A stretch of 64,000 nt of DNA from Aliihoeflea aestuarii. Its GTDB lineage: Bacteria; Pseudomonadota; Alphaproteobacteria; Rhizobiales; Rhizobiaceae. Position 1 is the first letter of the stretch. Every line of letters starts with the position of its first letter. The notes under the pieces were generated by a model, which saw only the letters and a list, made by a program, of their open reading frames with translations, was not told where the DNA came from and searched no databases. The translations under genes and the position numbers were made by a program. Below, piece after piece: positions 8,660 through 19,584 of this stretch. The DNA is taken from positions 798,338-862,337 of the forward strand of contig NZ_JAAAMK010000001.1 of NCBI RefSeq assembly GCF_024105665.1. Reading direction: 5' to 3'.

Positions 8660-10630
8660 TCAGTTGGCGCTTGCGGCCTTGAGCTGCTTGCCGGCCTCGT
8701 CGATCGCCTCCGGAACCGGGTTCTGGCGGGACCATTGCTTCCATCGATACTCGGGCACGATCTGCCTGACGATGGAGATCGCACTCGCAGCGTCCTCGGC
8801 TTCGACGACAGCTCGCAAGTCCACCACCGCCGACAGAAAACGGTCCCCGTCCATAACACGCGGCTTGGCGATCACGTAGCCGTCGATCGGTCCGTTCGAC
8901 TGGATCTCCGAAGGATCGAACAATTCCTCGAAAAGCTTCTCGCCGGCGCGCAGTCCGGTGAAGGCGATCTCGATATCGACGCCCGGCTTCAACCCGGCAA
9001 GCTGGATCATGCGCTCGGCCAGGTCCACGATGCGCACGGGACTTCCCATGTCGAGCACCATGATCTCGCCCCTCGCCTCGATCCGATCGACGGCCTGCGC
9101 CGATGCGTTGAGAACCAGACGAACCGCTTCGGGGATCGTCATGAAATAACGCACGACATTGGGATGCGTCACGGTTACCGGCCCGCCCGCCTGGATCTGT
9201 TCGGTGAAACGGGGAACGACGGACCCGTTCGAGCCCAGGACATTGCCGAAGCGCACGATCTTGAACCGGGTCGTTCCGGAGTTGATGTCCATCGTCTGGC
9301 AATAGGCTTCCGCCGCCCGCTTGGTCGCGCCCATGACGTTGGTCGGGTTCACCGCCTTGTCGGTCGAGATCATGATGAAGGCGGCGACATCCACGGCAAG
9401 CGCGGCGTCCACGACGTTGCATGTGCCCAAAATGTTGGTCTTGATCGCCTCGAGCGGATTTTGCTCCATCATCGGGACGTGTTTGAGGGCGGCGGCATGA
9501 AAGACGACGTCCGGGCGGAACTCCTGGAAAAGCGCGTTCAAACGCCGCACGTCCCGCACACTGACAAGCCGCGTCACAATATCCAGATCGGGATAGCGCT
9601 CCGTCATTTCGGTATCGAGCAGGTAGGCGTTGTGCTCGGAGTGATCCGTGAGAATGATCCTCGCCGGCGAAAACTGTGCGATCTGCCGGATAAGTTCCGA
9701 GCCGATCGAGCCGCCCGCTCCCGTGGCCAGCACCACGCGCCCTTCGATGAAGCGACCGACGCGCCCGACATCCGAGACGATCTCGGCACGACCGAGCAGG
9801 TCGCGCAGTTCGATCGGCCGGGGTTCGATTGCCGAGTTCTCGTCCAGCGAAGTGGGCTCGGCGATGTCGGGAATGCGGGTCGTGCGCAATCCGCAGGCCG
9901 TGGCGATCTGAACGATGTCGCTCAACCGCTTACGCCCGGGGGAGACTTCGGCAACGATCAGTTCCGTTACCTTGATGTCGTCGCGGGCAAGCTTTTCGAG
10001 AATGGATTCCAGATCTTCTAGACGCCCCAGGACACTGACACCCTGAATCCGCTCGAAGCGCGATGCCTTTGCGGAATCGAGGATTCCCGCGACCTGGAAT
10101 TCTGCCTGGTTCGAGCGACGCCATGCGCGCAGGAAACTTTCCGCGCCCGATGTCAGCCCAAGGACGAGTACCGTGCGTTCGGGCCGAACATCGCGCCCCC
10201 AGCGCAAGGCGAACGGACCCTGTCTTTCGACCGCCATGCGATAGAGCAGGCGCGGCGTGATGAGGCCGGCCACCAGCATGAGAGTGCTCAGGACGACGAC
10301 GCTGCGAGGTACGTTGTCGCCACGCGACATCAGGAACGCCCCGACGGTGTAGACGATCACCGTGCCAACACCGACCTTTACCAGACTGTAGATTTCCGGA
10401 AGCGAGACGTATCGCCACGACCCCTTATGAACCGAGAACACGAACAGCATGACCAGCGCAACGAGGCCGAACGCGGCGGTCTTCTCGTAGATTCCGGGAA
10501 TATATCGGAAAAAGTATATGTCATAGACGACCGCGTAGGCGGTCAAAAAGACGATGCAGGCAATCGCCACATCGAGTGCGATACTCGCAGGTCTGAGTGC
10601 CCTGATTATTCCGATGCGCTTCAATGGCAT
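8660..10630 (-). CDS. membrane-bound nucleotide-sugar epimerase/dehydratase (CapD/WbpM/PglF family)
   Basis: This 656-residue protein has about four N-terminal membrane helices (first LDVAIACIVFLTAYAVV, to about residue 120), a cytoplasmic linker domain (residues about 140-280), then an extended SDR domain. The NAD-binding loop is VLATGAGGSIGSELIRQ near residue 300. At the catalytic site a Met replaces the usual Tyr (STDKAVNPTNVMGATKR, near 430). This SMK arrangement is known from WbpM/FlaA1-type UDP-GlcNAc 4,6-dehydratases. The likely product is a UDP-4-keto-6-deoxy sugar at the inner face of the membrane. It is convergent with an aminotransferase that could act next. The specific sugar is inference. 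Confidence 0.9.
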   Translation of the reverse strand: MPLKRIGIIRALRPASIALDVAIACIVFLTAYAVVYDIYFFRYIPGIYEKTAAFGLVALVMLFVFSVHKGSWRYVSLPEIYSLVKVGVGTVIVYTVGAFLMSRGDNVPRSVVVLSTLMLVAGLITPRLLYRMAVERQGPFALRWGRDVRPERTVLVLGLTSGAESFLRAWRRSNQAEFQVAGILDSAKASRFERIQGVSVLGRLEDLESILEKLARDDIKVTELIVAEVSPGRKRLSDIVQIATACGLRTTRIPDIAEPTSLDENSAIEPRPIELRDLLGRAEIVSDVGRVGRFIEGRVVLATGAGGSIGSELIRQIAQFSPARIILTDHSEHNAYLLDTEMTERYPDLDIVTRLVSVRDVRRLNALFQEFRPDVVFHAAALKHVPMMEQNPLEAIKTNILGTCNVVDAALAVDVAAFIMISTDKAVNPTNVMGATKRAAEAYCQTMDINSGTTRFKIVRFGNVLGSNGSVVPRFTEQIQAGGPVTVTHPNVVRYFMTIPEAVRLVLNASAQAVDRIEARGEIMVLDMGSPVRIVDLAERMIQLAGLKPGVDIEIAFTGLRAGEKLFEELFDPSEIQSNGPIDGYVIAKPRVMDGDRFLSAVVDLRAVVEAEDAASAISIVRQIVPEYRWKQWSRQNPVPEAIDEAGKQLKAASAN

Positions 10631-10862
10631 ATTAAAAGCCTGTTAACTTTCGCTGGGGCCTGAAGCCTCGTGATCAACTGCCCCGCGCGATGCAACATCG
10701 GCCTTCGCACAGTCTACAGTTTGATGGCCGTTGCGTCGAGCAGGTTGCGTCCGCCAGTAAATCCGGCCCGGCACGACATGCCTTCGGTCCATTGCGACAT
10801 CGCCGCAGCATAGCTAGCGCGAACGGCCATGCGTCCGCGCAAAATCTTCCTTCTGCAGCGTA

Positions 10863-12686
10863 TTACTCGACAGTGACCGACTTCGCCAGATTGCGCGGCT
10901 GGTCCACATCCGTGCCTTTCAGAACGGCCGTGTGATAGGCGAGAAGCTGCAGCGGCACCGTCAGCACGATCGGCGCGATCAACTCGGGCGCGTTCGGCAT
11001 GACGATCGTCTCCAGCGTCTCGATGCCTGCTTTTTCTGCGCCCTTCTCGTCGGTGATCAGGATGATCTTGCCGCCGCGGGCGGCGACTTCCTGCATGTTC
11101 GAGACCGTCTTGTCGAACACCCGGTCGTGTGGAGCCACGACGATGACGGGCATGTCCTCGTCGATCAGCGCGATGGGACCGTGCTTCAGTTCGCCCGCCG
11201 CATATCCTTCGGCGTGGATATAGGAAATCTCCTTCAGCTTGAGAGCGCCTTCCACCGCCAGCGGGTAGCTCGTGTCGCGGCCGAGATAGAGGACGTGGCG
11301 CACATGGGAGAGTTCGCGAGCGACGCGCTCGATCTGATCGATCGTCTTCAGGGCCGCGTTGACGTAGCGGGGGGCCTCGACGAGCTGGCGTACCAGACGC
11401 TGCTCTTCCTGCGCATCGATCACACCGCGCACAACGCCGGCGCGTACGGCGAGCGAGGCGAGGACCGACAACTGGCAGGCGAACGCCTTGGTCGACGCGA
11501 CGCCGATCTCCGGTCCGGCAAGCGTCGGGAACGTCCCGTCGGATTCGCGGGCGATGGTCGATTCACGCACATTGACGATCGCGCCGATCTTCATTCCCGC
11601 CTGGCGGCAATATCGCAACGAAGCGAGTGTATCGGCCGTTTCGCCCGATTGGGAAATGAAGATCGCCGCATCCTTCGCCGAAAGCGGCATCTCCCGATAA
11701 CGGAATTCCGACGCGATATCGATGTCGACGGGCAGGCGCGCATAGCGCTCGAACCAATATTTGCCGACGACGCCGGCAAGGTAAGCCGTACCGCAGGCCG
11801 AGATCGCGAGCCGGTCGATCGTGGCAAAGTCGAAGGGCGCGTCCATCTTGCGCACGCGGCCGGCGGAAAAGTCGAGATAATGCGCAAGCGTGTGGGAGAC
11901 GACTTCCGGCTGCTCGAATATCTCCTTTTCCATGAAATGGCGGTAGTTGCCCTTGTCGACCACGTAGGCCGTCGTCGTCGCCTGCCGGCGTTCGCGCTGG
12001 ACGGGATTGCCGTCCGCATCGAAGATAGAAAAAGCGTTGCGACGGATGACCGCCCAATCGCCGTCTTCCAGATAGGTCACGGCACTGGTGAACGGGGCGA
12101 GCGCGATGGCGTCGGACCCGAGGAACATTTCCCCTTCGCCATGGCCGATCGCCAGCGGCGGCCCGTTGCGAGCGGCCACGATAAGATCCGCCTCGCCCGC
12201 GAACACGATGGCGATGGCGAACGCGCCCTCAAGACGCCTGACCGCCGCATGGGCCGCCTCGACGGGTGACAATCCCTGCGCCATCCCGCGCGAAACCAGA
12301 TGCGCGACGACCTCCGTATCGGTCTGGGAGGCGAAGTCGTAGCCATCCGTCCGCAACTCGTCACGAAGCTCGGCGAAATTCTCGATAATGCCGTTGTGGA
12401 CGACCGCGACGTCGCCGGAAAAATGCGGATGGGCGTTGGTTTCGTTCGGCACGCCATGCGTCGCCCAGCGCGTATGTCCGATGCCGATCGTGCCGTCGAG
12501 CGGACTGTCAGCCAGCCTTTTCTCCAGATTGACGAGCTTGCCTTCGGCGCGCCGGCGATCAAGGCCGGCATCCGATACGGTCGCGACGCCCGCGGAATCG
12601 TAACCGCGATATTCGAGACGCTTCAAGGCATCGACGATCAACGGCGCAACCGGGCGCGTCCCGACGATACCGACAATTCCACACAT
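10863..12686 (-). CDS. glmS: glutamine--fructose-6-phosphate aminotransferase (isomerizing)
   Basis: GlmS makes glucosamine-6-phosphate from fructose-6-phosphate and glutamine, the first step to UDP-GlcNAc for peptidoglycan, lipid A and surface glycans. The 607-residue protein has the normal length. The N-terminal class II glutaminase domain starts MCGIVGIVG with Cys2 as nucleophile, followed by RLEYRGYDSAG and GHTRWATHG. Two SIS isomerase domains follow (ISACGTAYLAGVV, then SQSGETADTLASL), and the C-terminus ends with the conserved DQPRNLAKSVTVE. It is transcribed in the same direction as the preceding operon and the dehydratase gene but is separated from each by 160-230 bp, so it probably has its own promoter. 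Confidence 0.98.
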   Translation of the reverse strand: MCGIVGIVGTRPVAPLIVDALKRLEYRGYDSAGVATVSDAGLDRRRAEGKLVNLEKRLADSPLDGTIGIGHTRWATHGVPNETNAHPHFSGDVAVVHNGIIENFAELRDELRTDGYDFASQTDTEVVAHLVSRGMAQGLSPVEAAHAAVRRLEGAFAIAIVFAGEADLIVAARNGPPLAIGHGEGEMFLGSDAIALAPFTSAVTYLEDGDWAVIRRNAFSIFDADGNPVQRERRQATTTAYVVDKGNYRHFMEKEIFEQPEVVSHTLAHYLDFSAGRVRKMDAPFDFATIDRLAISACGTAYLAGVVGKYWFERYARLPVDIDIASEFRYREMPLSAKDAAIFISQSGETADTLASLRYCRQAGMKIGAIVNVRESTIARESDGTFPTLAGPEIGVASTKAFACQLSVLASLAVRAGVVRGVIDAQEEQRLVRQLVEAPRYVNAALKTIDQIERVARELSHVRHVLYLGRDTSYPLAVEGALKLKEISYIHAEGYAAGELKHGPIALIDEDMPVIVVAPHDRVFDKTVSNMQEVAARGGKIILITDEKGAEKAGIETLETIVMPNAPELIAPIVLTVPLQLLAYHTAVLKGTDVDQPRNLAKSVTVE

Positions 12687-12800
12687 GAAGTACCTCTTGA
12701 GAAAATCGACGGTCGAAATTCGAGCGCATCAGGTCGGCGAAATGCCGTTTCCCGATCCACGCTGCCAAAAAGCTCTGGCTGGCCTTGGATGGCAATAGCA

Positions 12801-12816
12801 TCCGCAAAAATGCGGA
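12801..12816 (-). terminator. weak hairpin downstream of transglutaminase operon
   Basis: A 6-bp perfect stem (TCCGCA / TGCGGA, 4-nt A-rich loop) lies between the end of the three-gene transglutaminase operon and glmS. It has no T-tract on the minus strand, so it is a weak terminator candidate only. Confidence 0.25.
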
Positions 12817-12851
12817 GCAAGTTGAGTGGTCCTGCGGCTCAAACGTAGCCG

Positions 12852-13754
12852 CTACGGCCGCTCCTGATCCTGCGCGACCGGGACGACGTCGACGGCCTGT
12901 CTGGTCGTCTGGCTCCCGGCGGTACGGATGACGCCGCGCACCGGCGCCACGTCGCCGTAATCCCGCCCGTAGCCGACCACGATGTGATCGCTTGCCACGA
13001 CGAGGTCGTTCGTCGGATCGAATTCGACCCAGCCGAGTTCGGTCCCGCACCACGCGGCGACCCATGCATGCATGGCATCCGCACCTTCGAGCCGTACCGC
13101 GCCTTTCGGCGGGATCGTGCGCAGATAGCCGCTGACATAGGCGGCCGGGATGCCGAGATGGCGCAGGCCGGCGATCATGATGTGGCTGAAATCCTGGCAC
13201 ACGCCATGCCGCTCGGCAAACGCTTCGCCAAGCGGAGTGTTCACGTCCGTCGCCTCGGCGTCGTAGCGCATGTCCCGATAGATGGACGCGTTGAGTGCCG
13301 ATGCCGCTTCGTAGACGCTTGCCCTGCCGCCGGCGACCTCGCGCGCATAACGGGCAACGGCGGCATCCGGCGCGATCCATGGCGAGGCCGCGAGGAAATG
13401 GATGGGCGCGAGCGCGTCGAGCGCTGCGCACTTCGCCAGTTCCCCCGGCAGACCGGCAAGCGACGCCGACGATGCGAGATCGATCCGCCGCGCCGCGCGC
13501 TCGACCCGCGCGCGGGCATGGTAGACGAGATCGCCGTCGACCGCGTCATAGGCGAAGTCGACGACGTCGGTGCCGAAGAAATCCAGACGCTCGTGCCGCT
13601 CAGCGGGTTTTGCCGCGACATCGACATGGCCCGCAACCAATCGCTGCACGCCATCGATGCTGCGCGGCAGGACACGGATCGCGTGACGGCCACCGCCCGA
13701 CTGGCCCTCATAGGCGAATTCCATCGTAAGGCGGATGTCGTAGCGCATGGTCAT
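12852..13754 (-). CDS. transglutaminase-like family protein
   Basis: This 300-residue protein has an N-terminal beta domain ([19 protein letters not shown]) like the bacterial transglutaminase N-region, then a transglutaminase-fold core. The cysteine is C186 (GVCQDFSH), the histidine H229 (AMHAWVAAW) and the aspartate D246 (WVEFDPTND), so a Cys-His-Asp triad is intact. There is no signal peptide, so it should be cytoplasmic. The ATG overlaps the stop of the upstream ATP-grasp/alpha-E gene by 4 bp (ATGA), making it the third gene of an operon. Such transglutaminase-fold proteins next to ATP-grasp ligases are proposed to be peptidases that trim the ligase product or its target. Function here is unproven. 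Confidence 0.9.
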   Translation of the reverse strand: MTMRYDIRLTMEFAYEGQSGGGRHAIRVLPRSIDGVQRLVAGHVDVAAKPAERHERLDFFGTDVVDFAYDAVDGDLVYHARARVERAARRIDLASSASLAGLPGELAKCAALDALAPIHFLAASPWIAPDAAVARYAREVAGGRASVYEAASALNASIYRDMRYDAEATDVNTPLGEAFAERHGVCQDFSHIMIAGLRHLGIPAAYVSGYLRTIPPKGAVRLEGADAMHAWVAAWCGTELGWVEFDPTNDLVVASDHIVVGYGRDYGDVAPVRGVIRTAGSQTTRQAVDVVPVAQDQERP

Positions 13755-16144
13755 GCCAGGTAGACGCGGCCGAGATGATCGGAAATCGCTTCCAGTTCGA
13801 GACGCACGCGGTCCAGAAAGGCAGTGTCGACCTCGTCGGGAACGGCGGTCGCCAGCGCGGTGCGCAGCCGCATCGTCGCGCGCGCCAGATCGGCCGCGCG
13901 GCCCATCAATCCGCCCTCGGGCAGGAGGTTCACCTGCTCGTCGATCTCGGCGACCTGAAAGACGATCGAACGCGGGTTCATCGGATCGAACACGAGAAGC
14001 GCGGCAACGCTCGCCGCACTCGCTTCCAACGAATAGCGCCGGCGATGGGTCATCACGCTGTCGCCGACTTCCAGCGCGATGTCGAGAGCGCCCTCGGGCG
14101 CTTTTTCGTCGAAGAGCGCACACAGCATCGCCGAGGTCGCCGCCGCGCGTTCGAGCGAACGGCCGACGCGCATGAAGCGCCAACCGGCGAAACGATACAT
14201 GTTCTCGTGCGCGAGACCGGAAAAGCCGGTGATCTTGCGCAGCAGGATGCCCATGATGCGCCCGCCCGCATCGGACAGGTCGGCGTTGCGGCCCATGCTG
14301 TCGGCGGTCGCGGACAAATCCTTCAACGCCGCCCAGCCGTCGACCGAGAACCGATCGCGCACCTTAGACGCGCTGAAAACGGCCGAGCCGATCGTCTGCG
14401 CGAGCGCCTCGGGCAGGCGCTGGTCCGTATCGACGCCGAGTTCGGTCAGATAATCGGTGAAGAAGGCCAGGATCGGCGTGTCCTCGTCGCCGGCCTCGTC
14501 GGCCCGCACCCGGTAAGCACGCACGAGCCGCATCGTGTCTTCCGCGCGCTCGATATAGCGCCCAAGCCAGAAGAGGTTGTCGGCCGCGCGCGACGGCAAA
14601 GCGCCCTGACGCGGCCCCTGCGCCGCGGCCTGCCCGGTCCCGAGCAGGCTGACCCGCTCGACCGGGGCCCTGGCCACGACCCAGACATCCGCGACGCGTC
14701 CGCCTTTTCCCAGCGAAGCCGCTCCGCCCTCGCCCGAAGCGATGCGGGCATAGCCGCCCGGCAGGGCCTGCCATCCGTCTGGCCCGCGCGCGAGGAAGAC
14801 CCGCAGACTGCATTGGCCGGTCGCAAGGCACCCATGTTCGAGAACCGGCGTCGCGGACAGGGACACGATCTCCTGTCCGACGAAAAGCTCCGGGTGGGTC
14901 CGGCGAAGGTGCTCCGCTTCCGCACCCGTCTCGGCGAAACCATGCGAGGGGAGCGGCTGGTCGCCTTCATAGGGCAACCGCGTCGACAGGGCCGCCGACC
15001 ACTGGATGTCGTCACGCCCCGCGATCGCCTCGCGCGCGACAGGATCGCCGCACCACCATGTCGCCACGTTGGGCAGGCGCAATTGACGTTCAAGCAGAAT
15101 TTCGCCCAGACGCGGCATGAAAGCGAGCAGCGCGCGGGTTTCCAAAATGCCGACGCCAAGCGCATTGACCATGGAGAGCGTGCGGGCGCGCAACGCCGAG
15201 ATGAGCCCCGGCGTACCGAGTCTCGACCGATCGTCGAGTTCGAGCGGATCGGCATAGCTCGCGTCGAGACGACGCCACAGAGCGCCGACCGGCTCCAGAC
15301 CGGACACGGTCCGCACCATCAGGCGACCGTTCTCGACGACCAGATCCTCGCCTTCCAGAAGCGTCATGCCGAGATAGCGCGCGATATAGGCATGTTCGAA
15401 ATAGGTGTCGCTCAAAGGCCCCGGCGTCAAAATCGCGGAACGTCCCTCCCCGCCGGGTACGAGCGCTTGCAGATTTTCACGAAAATCGCGGAAGAAGCCG
15501 GCGAGGCGGTGGACATTGGTGCGCCCGTAAAGCTCGGAAAAGACGCGCGCGGTCGCCACGCGGTTTTCCAGAGCGAAGCCCGCCCCCGACGGTGCCTGCG
15601 TGCGGTCCCCCAGCACCCACCAGTGCCCGTCCGGCCCGCGCGCGACGTCGAACGCAACGAGGTGCAGCCGATGGCCGGACGCCGGCTCCACGCCGACCAT
15701 CGGGCGCAGCCATTCGGGACTTTGCGCGATCAGGCCGGCGGGCAGATGCCCTTCGGCGACGAGGCGGTTGGCGCCGTAAAGATCGGCGGCAACCAGTTCC
15801 AGAAGATCGGCGCGCTCGGCAAGGCCCTCGACGAGCGTCGCCCAATCATCGTCCTCGATCAGTACCGGCAAATGGCTCAATGGCCAGACGCGCTCGGCGT
15901 CGTCGCTGCCGAACTGACGCAGATAGACGCCCGCGTCGCGCAGATATTCGTCGCCGCGCGCGATGCGCCCTTCGACCTTTGCGGCGGACAGCCGCGACAA
16001 TTCCTCGATCATCGGCCGCCAGCGCGCCCGCACCGTCCCATCGGCATCCAGAAGCTCGTCATATGCGCCGGCCGGCGGACGATACCCCGCCATCAGGGCA
16101 GCGCGACGCCCCGCAGGACCGGTCTCTTCCATCCGCCCGCTCAT
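13751..16144 (-). CDS. circularly permuted ATP-grasp / alpha-E domain fusion protein
   Basis: The 797-residue protein joins two families that are often separate genes. Residues about 1-500 match the circularly permuted ATP-grasp type 2 family: [19 protein letters not shown], then [20 protein letters not shown], and later [24 protein letters not shown]. Residues about 515-797 match the alpha-E domain, opening with [19 protein letters not shown] and continuing as a run of helices. ATP-grasp enzymes form amide or peptide bonds through acyl phosphates; the alpha-E domain has no known activity. It overlaps both neighbours by 4 bp (ATGA on each side), so expression is tightly coupled. Substrate and product are unknown. 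Confidence 0.9.
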   Translation of the reverse strand: MSGRMEETGPAGRRAALMAGYRPPAGAYDELLDADGTVRARWRPMIEELSRLSAAKVEGRIARGDEYLRDAGVYLRQFGSDDAERVWPLSHLPVLIEDDDWATLVEGLAERADLLELVAADLYGANRLVAEGHLPAGLIAQSPEWLRPMVGVEPASGHRLHLVAFDVARGPDGHWWVLGDRTQAPSGAGFALENRVATARVFSELYGRTNVHRLAGFFRDFRENLQALVPGGEGRSAILTPGPLSDTYFEHAYIARYLGMTLLEGEDLVVENGRLMVRTVSGLEPVGALWRRLDASYADPLELDDRSRLGTPGLISALRARTLSMVNALGVGILETRALLAFMPRLGEILLERQLRLPNVATWWCGDPVAREAIAGRDDIQWSAALSTRLPYEGDQPLPSHGFAETGAEAEHLRRTHPELFVGQEIVSLSATPVLEHGCLATGQCSLRVFLARGPDGWQALPGGYARIASGEGGAASLGKGGRVADVWVVARAPVERVSLLGTGQAAAQGPRQGALPSRAADNLFWLGRYIERAEDTMRLVRAYRVRADEAGDEDTPILAFFTDYLTELGVDTDQRLPEALAQTIGSAVFSASKVRDRFSVDGWAALKDLSATADSMGRNADLSDAGGRIMGILLRKITGFSGLAHENMYRFAGWRFMRVGRSLERAAATSAMLCALFDEKAPEGALDIALEVGDSVMTHRRRYSLEASAASVAALLVFDPMNPRSIVFQVAEIDEQVNLLPEGGLMGRAADLARATMRLRTALATAVPDEVDTAFLDRVRLELEAISDHLGRVYLA

Positions 16145-19100
16145 CGCCGTGCCTGTCGCCTCAGGTCGAGCGTGGAGGCAAATTCGGGATGCGCGATTTC
16201 AGCGGTTGCGTCGTAGCGCCCGGCCGTATGGCCCCAGCCTTCGAACCGCGCGAGCCGCCGCGCCTCCGCTTCGTTGCCATTGACCGGGAACGTCTCGTAG
16301 TTGCGCCCGCCCGGATGCGCGACGTGATAGACGCAGCCCCCAAGCGCGCGGCCGCTCCATGTGTCGTAGATGTCGAAAGCAAGCGGCGCATCGACCGGCA
16401 GCACCGGATGCAGCGCCATCGTCGGTTGCCATGCCTTGTAGCGGACGCCTGCGACGGCAACCCCGTTGCCGGCCTTTTCGAGCGGCACGCGCCGCCCGTT
16501 GCACGTCACCGCGTAACGGCCGGGATCGGCGGTTTCGAGCCTGACCTGAAGGCGCTCGGTGGAACTGTCGGTATAGCGCACCGTGCCGCCGATCGCGCCG
16601 GTCTCGCCGAGCACATGCCAGGGCTCCAGCGCCTGACGCAGTTCGAGTTTCACGCCCTCGTATTCGACCTCGCCGCAGAAGGGGAATCGGAACTCGGCCT
16701 GCGCCTCGAACCATTCCGACCGGAAAGCGAAACCATGCGTCTCAAGATCGGCGAGCACGCCCAGAAAATCGCTCCAGACGTGATGCTGAAGCATGAAGCG
16801 ATCGTGAAGCGCGGTTCCCCAGCGTGTGAAGTCGCCCTTGATCGGGCGACTCCAGAGCCGGGCGATGATGGCGCGAACCAGCAATTGCTGGGCGAGCGAC
16901 ATGCGCGGATTTGGCGGCATCTCGAAGCCGCGAAACTCCACCAGCCCGAGCCGCCCGGTCGGCCCATCCGGCGAATAGAGCTTGTCGATGCAGATCTCGG
17001 CGCGGTGCGTATTGCCCGTCACGTCGGTCAAAAGATTGCGCAACAGCCGATCCGTCAACCATGGCAGAGGCTGCCCGCCCTCGCCCGGATCGGAGATTTG
17101 CGACATCGCGATCTCGAGTTCGTAAAGCCCGTCGTGACGGGCTTCGTCGATGCGCGGCGCCTGACTGGTCGGACCGATGAAGAGACCCGAAAAGAGGTAG
17201 GAGAGCGAGGGGTGGCGCTGCCAATAAAGGATCAGGCTTCGCAAAAGGTCCGGACGGCGCAGGAACGGGCTGTCCATCGGCGTTCGGCCGCCGACGACGA
17301 CGTGATTGCCGCCGCCCGTGCCCGTATGCCGGCCATCTAGCATGAACTTGTCGGCGCCGAGCCGGCACTGGCGCGCTTCCTCGTAGATCGCCTCGGTGGT
17401 CGCCACGCAGTCACGCCAACTGGATGCGGGATGGATATTGACCTCGATGACGCCCGGATCGGGCGCGACGCGGATGACGTTCATGCGCGGGTCGGCCGGC
17501 GGCGCGTAGCCCTCGATATGAACCTTCACGTCGAGCCGTTCGGCCGCGCGTTCGGCGGCGGTGACGAGTTCCAGATAATCCTCGATCCGCTCCACCGGCG
17601 GCATGAAGACGCACAGCCGCCCGTCGCGCGGTTCGACGGAGAGCGCGGTGCGCACGGCACCATCGAGTTCGCCGATCTCCTGCGGGACGATTTCCTGCTG
17701 CGGCGTGGCGGCGGTGAAACTCGCCACCTGCTGGCGCGGCTCGGGTGCATCGGGCAGCGGCCCGCGCTCCTCGGTCGGATCGGCCGGGTTCACATAAGGA
17801 TAGTGCGATGGCGGCACATAGGGCAGGGAGCCGAGCGGCAGGCGATAGCCGACGGGGCTGTCGCCCGGCACGAGGAAAAGATGCCCGCGGCGCACATTCC
17901 AGACTTCCGACATCCAGCGCGGCGCGTCAGCCGCGGCCTGCCAGCGCTGGACGGGCAGGACATAGCCGGACGGTTCGGTCAGACCCCGTTCGAACACGCG
18001 CGCCATGCGATAGCGCGCCTCCGGGTCCGCAAGTTCGGAATTTTCGGGAGTGACATTTTCGGGAAGCTGGCCTTCCTTCAAAAGCCATTCGGCGGGGTCT
18101 TCATAGGCAGGCAGGACATTTTCGGCAGGCAGGCCCAGTTCGCCGGCGATCGCCTGAAGCAGTTCCTGCGCTTCACCCACATTCGCCGCGCCCGCAGAGG
18201 TTTCCGATGCTATGCGATCCGCATCCTTCCAGATCGGCTTGTCGTCCTCGCGCCAGTAGAGCGAAAAGGTCCAGCGCGGCAGCGTCTCGCCGGGATACCA
18301 CTTGCCCTGCCCGTAATGGAGGAAGCCGCCGGGCGCGAAGCGGTCGCGCAGGCGGCGGATGAGCTGATCGGCCAGCGCGCGTTTCGTCGGGCCGACGGCG
18401 TCGGTGTTCCACTCGTCGGATTCGAAATCGTCGATCGACACGAATGTTGGTTCGCCGCCCATCGTCAGGCGCACATCGCCGTCCGCCAGCGCCTTGTCGA
18501 CGCTTTCGCCCAGCTCGTTGAGCGCCGCCCACGCCTCGCTTGAGAACGGATTCGTGATGCGCGGATGTTCGGCGACCCGCTCGACCGTCATGTCGAACGC
18601 GAAATCGACCTCGGCAAAGCTCGCCATGCCCGAGATCGGCGCGGCGTTGGAAAAATGCGGCGTTGCGGCAAGCGGAATATGGCTTTCGCCGGTCAGAAGG
18701 CCGGATGTCGGGTCGAGGCCGATCCAGCCCGCACCCGGAAGATAGACCTCCACCCAGGCATGCAGGTCCGTGAAGTCCCGGTCGGTGCCGGCCGGTCCGT
18801 CGAGCGCGACGAGATCGGGCTTCAACTGGATCAGATAGCCGGACACGAAGCGCGCCGCAAAGCCCAGATGACGCAGCACCTGAACGAAAAGCCAGCTCGT
18901 GTCCCGGCACGATCCGGTGCCGCGCTCGAACGTTTCCTCGGGCATCTGCACGCCCGGCTCCATGCGGATGATGTAGCCGATTTCGCGTGCCAGGCGCGCA
19001 TTCAGATCGACGACGAAGCCGACCGTCTGCTGGCGCTCGCGCGAAATCGTATCGAGAAACGCCTGAAGGCGCGGGCCGGCGGGTTCGGGCCGGCGGTAGA

Positions 19101-19446
19101 TGACGAGATCGGGCTCGATCGCCTGCGGGTAGTCGAACGGCCATTGCTCGGCCTCCTCCTCGACGAAGAAGTCAAACGGGTTGTAGACCGTCATGTCGGC
19201 GACGAGATCGACCTCGATCTTCAATTCGCGCACCGGCTCAGGGAAGACGTAGCGTGCCAGCCAGTTGCCATAGGGGTCCTGCTGGTAGTTCACGAAATGG
19301 TTTTCGGGCGACACCTTCAGCGCGTGCGAAACCACACGGGTGCGCGAATGCGGCGCGGGCCGCAGCCTGATGATCTGCGGACCCAGCGTGACGGGCCGGT
19401 CGTATTTGTAATGGGTCAGGTGGCTGATGGCGGCGAGGATGGACAT
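16141..19446 (-). CDS. transglutaminase-like / DUF2126 putative amidoligase
   Basis: This is the first gene of the three-gene operon and encodes 1101 residues from ATG 19446. Residues 1-280 are a transglutaminase-type region with a full triad: C180 ([10 protein letters not shown]), H229 (DLHAWVEVY) and D245 (WIGLDPTSG). From about residue 330 to the end it matches DUF2126, beginning [18 protein letters not shown] and including [14 protein letters not shown], which resembles an ATP- or substrate-binding loop of amidoligases. The C-terminal 200 residues are beta-rich and end with [13 protein letters not shown]. Pfam describes DUF2126 as a putative amidoligase. An upstream TTG-like extension to 19494 was rejected because family homology starts at [18 protein letters not shown]. 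Cytoplasmic; no signal peptide. Confidence 0.88.
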   Translation of the reverse strand: MSILAAISHLTHYKYDRPVTLGPQIIRLRPAPHSRTRVVSHALKVSPENHFVNYQQDPYGNWLARYVFPEPVRELKIEVDLVADMTVYNPFDFFVEEEAEQWPFDYPQAIEPDLVIYRRPEPAGPRLQAFLDTISRERQQTVGFVVDLNARLAREIGYIIRMEPGVQMPEETFERGTGSCRDTSWLFVQVLRHLGFAARFVSGYLIQLKPDLVALDGPAGTDRDFTDLHAWVEVYLPGAGWIGLDPTSGLLTGESHIPLAATPHFSNAAPISGMASFAEVDFAFDMTVERVAEHPRITNPFSSEAWAALNELGESVDKALADGDVRLTMGGEPTFVSIDDFESDEWNTDAVGPTKRALADQLIRRLRDRFAPGGFLHYGQGKWYPGETLPRWTFSLYWREDDKPIWKDADRIASETSAGAANVGEAQELLQAIAGELGLPAENVLPAYEDPAEWLLKEGQLPENVTPENSELADPEARYRMARVFERGLTEPSGYVLPVQRWQAAADAPRWMSEVWNVRRGHLFLVPGDSPVGYRLPLGSLPYVPPSHYPYVNPADPTEERGPLPDAPEPRQQVASFTAATPQQEIVPQEIGELDGAVRTALSVEPRDGRLCVFMPPVERIEDYLELVTAAERAAERLDVKVHIEGYAPPADPRMNVIRVAPDPGVIEVNIHPASSWRDCVATTEAIYEEARQCRLGADKFMLDGRHTGTGGGNHVVVGGRTPMDSPFLRRPDLLRSLILYWQRHPSLSYLFSGLFIGPTSQAPRIDEARHDGLYELEIAMSQISDPGEGGQPLPWLTDRLLRNLLTDVTGNTHRAEICIDKLYSPDGPTGRLGLVEFRGFEMPPNPRMSLAQQLLVRAIIARLWSRPIKGDFTRWGTALHDRFMLQHHVWSDFLGVLADLETHGFAFRSEWFEAQAEFRFPFCGEVEYEGVKLELRQALEPWHVLGETGAIGGTVRYTDSSTERLQVRLETADPGRYAVTCNGRRVPLEKAGNGVAVAGVRYKAWQPTMALHPVLPVDAPLAFDIYDTWSGRALGGCVYHVAHPGGRNYETFPVNGNEAEARRLARFEGWGHTAGRYDATAEIAHPEFASTLDLRRQARR

Positions 19447-19584
19447 CGGGCGTATGCTGTTTCCGTCTGGAAGCGATCGGGCAAACGTTTTCACAAATAG
19501 GTGCGCTGCACCACAGCTTTGTTCGAATTCGGTTGCGCGGGACGGCGTGAACCATCATTTTGCGCCCGTAAACGAAGCGAGAAC

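Noticed and set aside
10631..10862. Searched for a tRNA or small RNA between the dehydratase gene and glmS
   Set aside because: No cloverleaf, terminator or conserved RNA pattern was found.
10863..10900. Possible glmS ribozyme control
   Set aside because: The glmS ribozyme is a feature of Gram-positive bacteria, and no such conserved core was seen upstream of 12686.
10932..12269. 445-codon plus-strand frame opposite glmS
   Set aside because: GlmS is unambiguous on the minus strand.
13775..16216. 813-codon open frame on the plus strand opposite the ATP-grasp/alpha-E gene
   Set aside because: It is antisense to a gene with recognisable domains and gene overlaps. The predicted protein is Arg/His-rich and low in hydrophobic pattern, as expected for a shadow frame.
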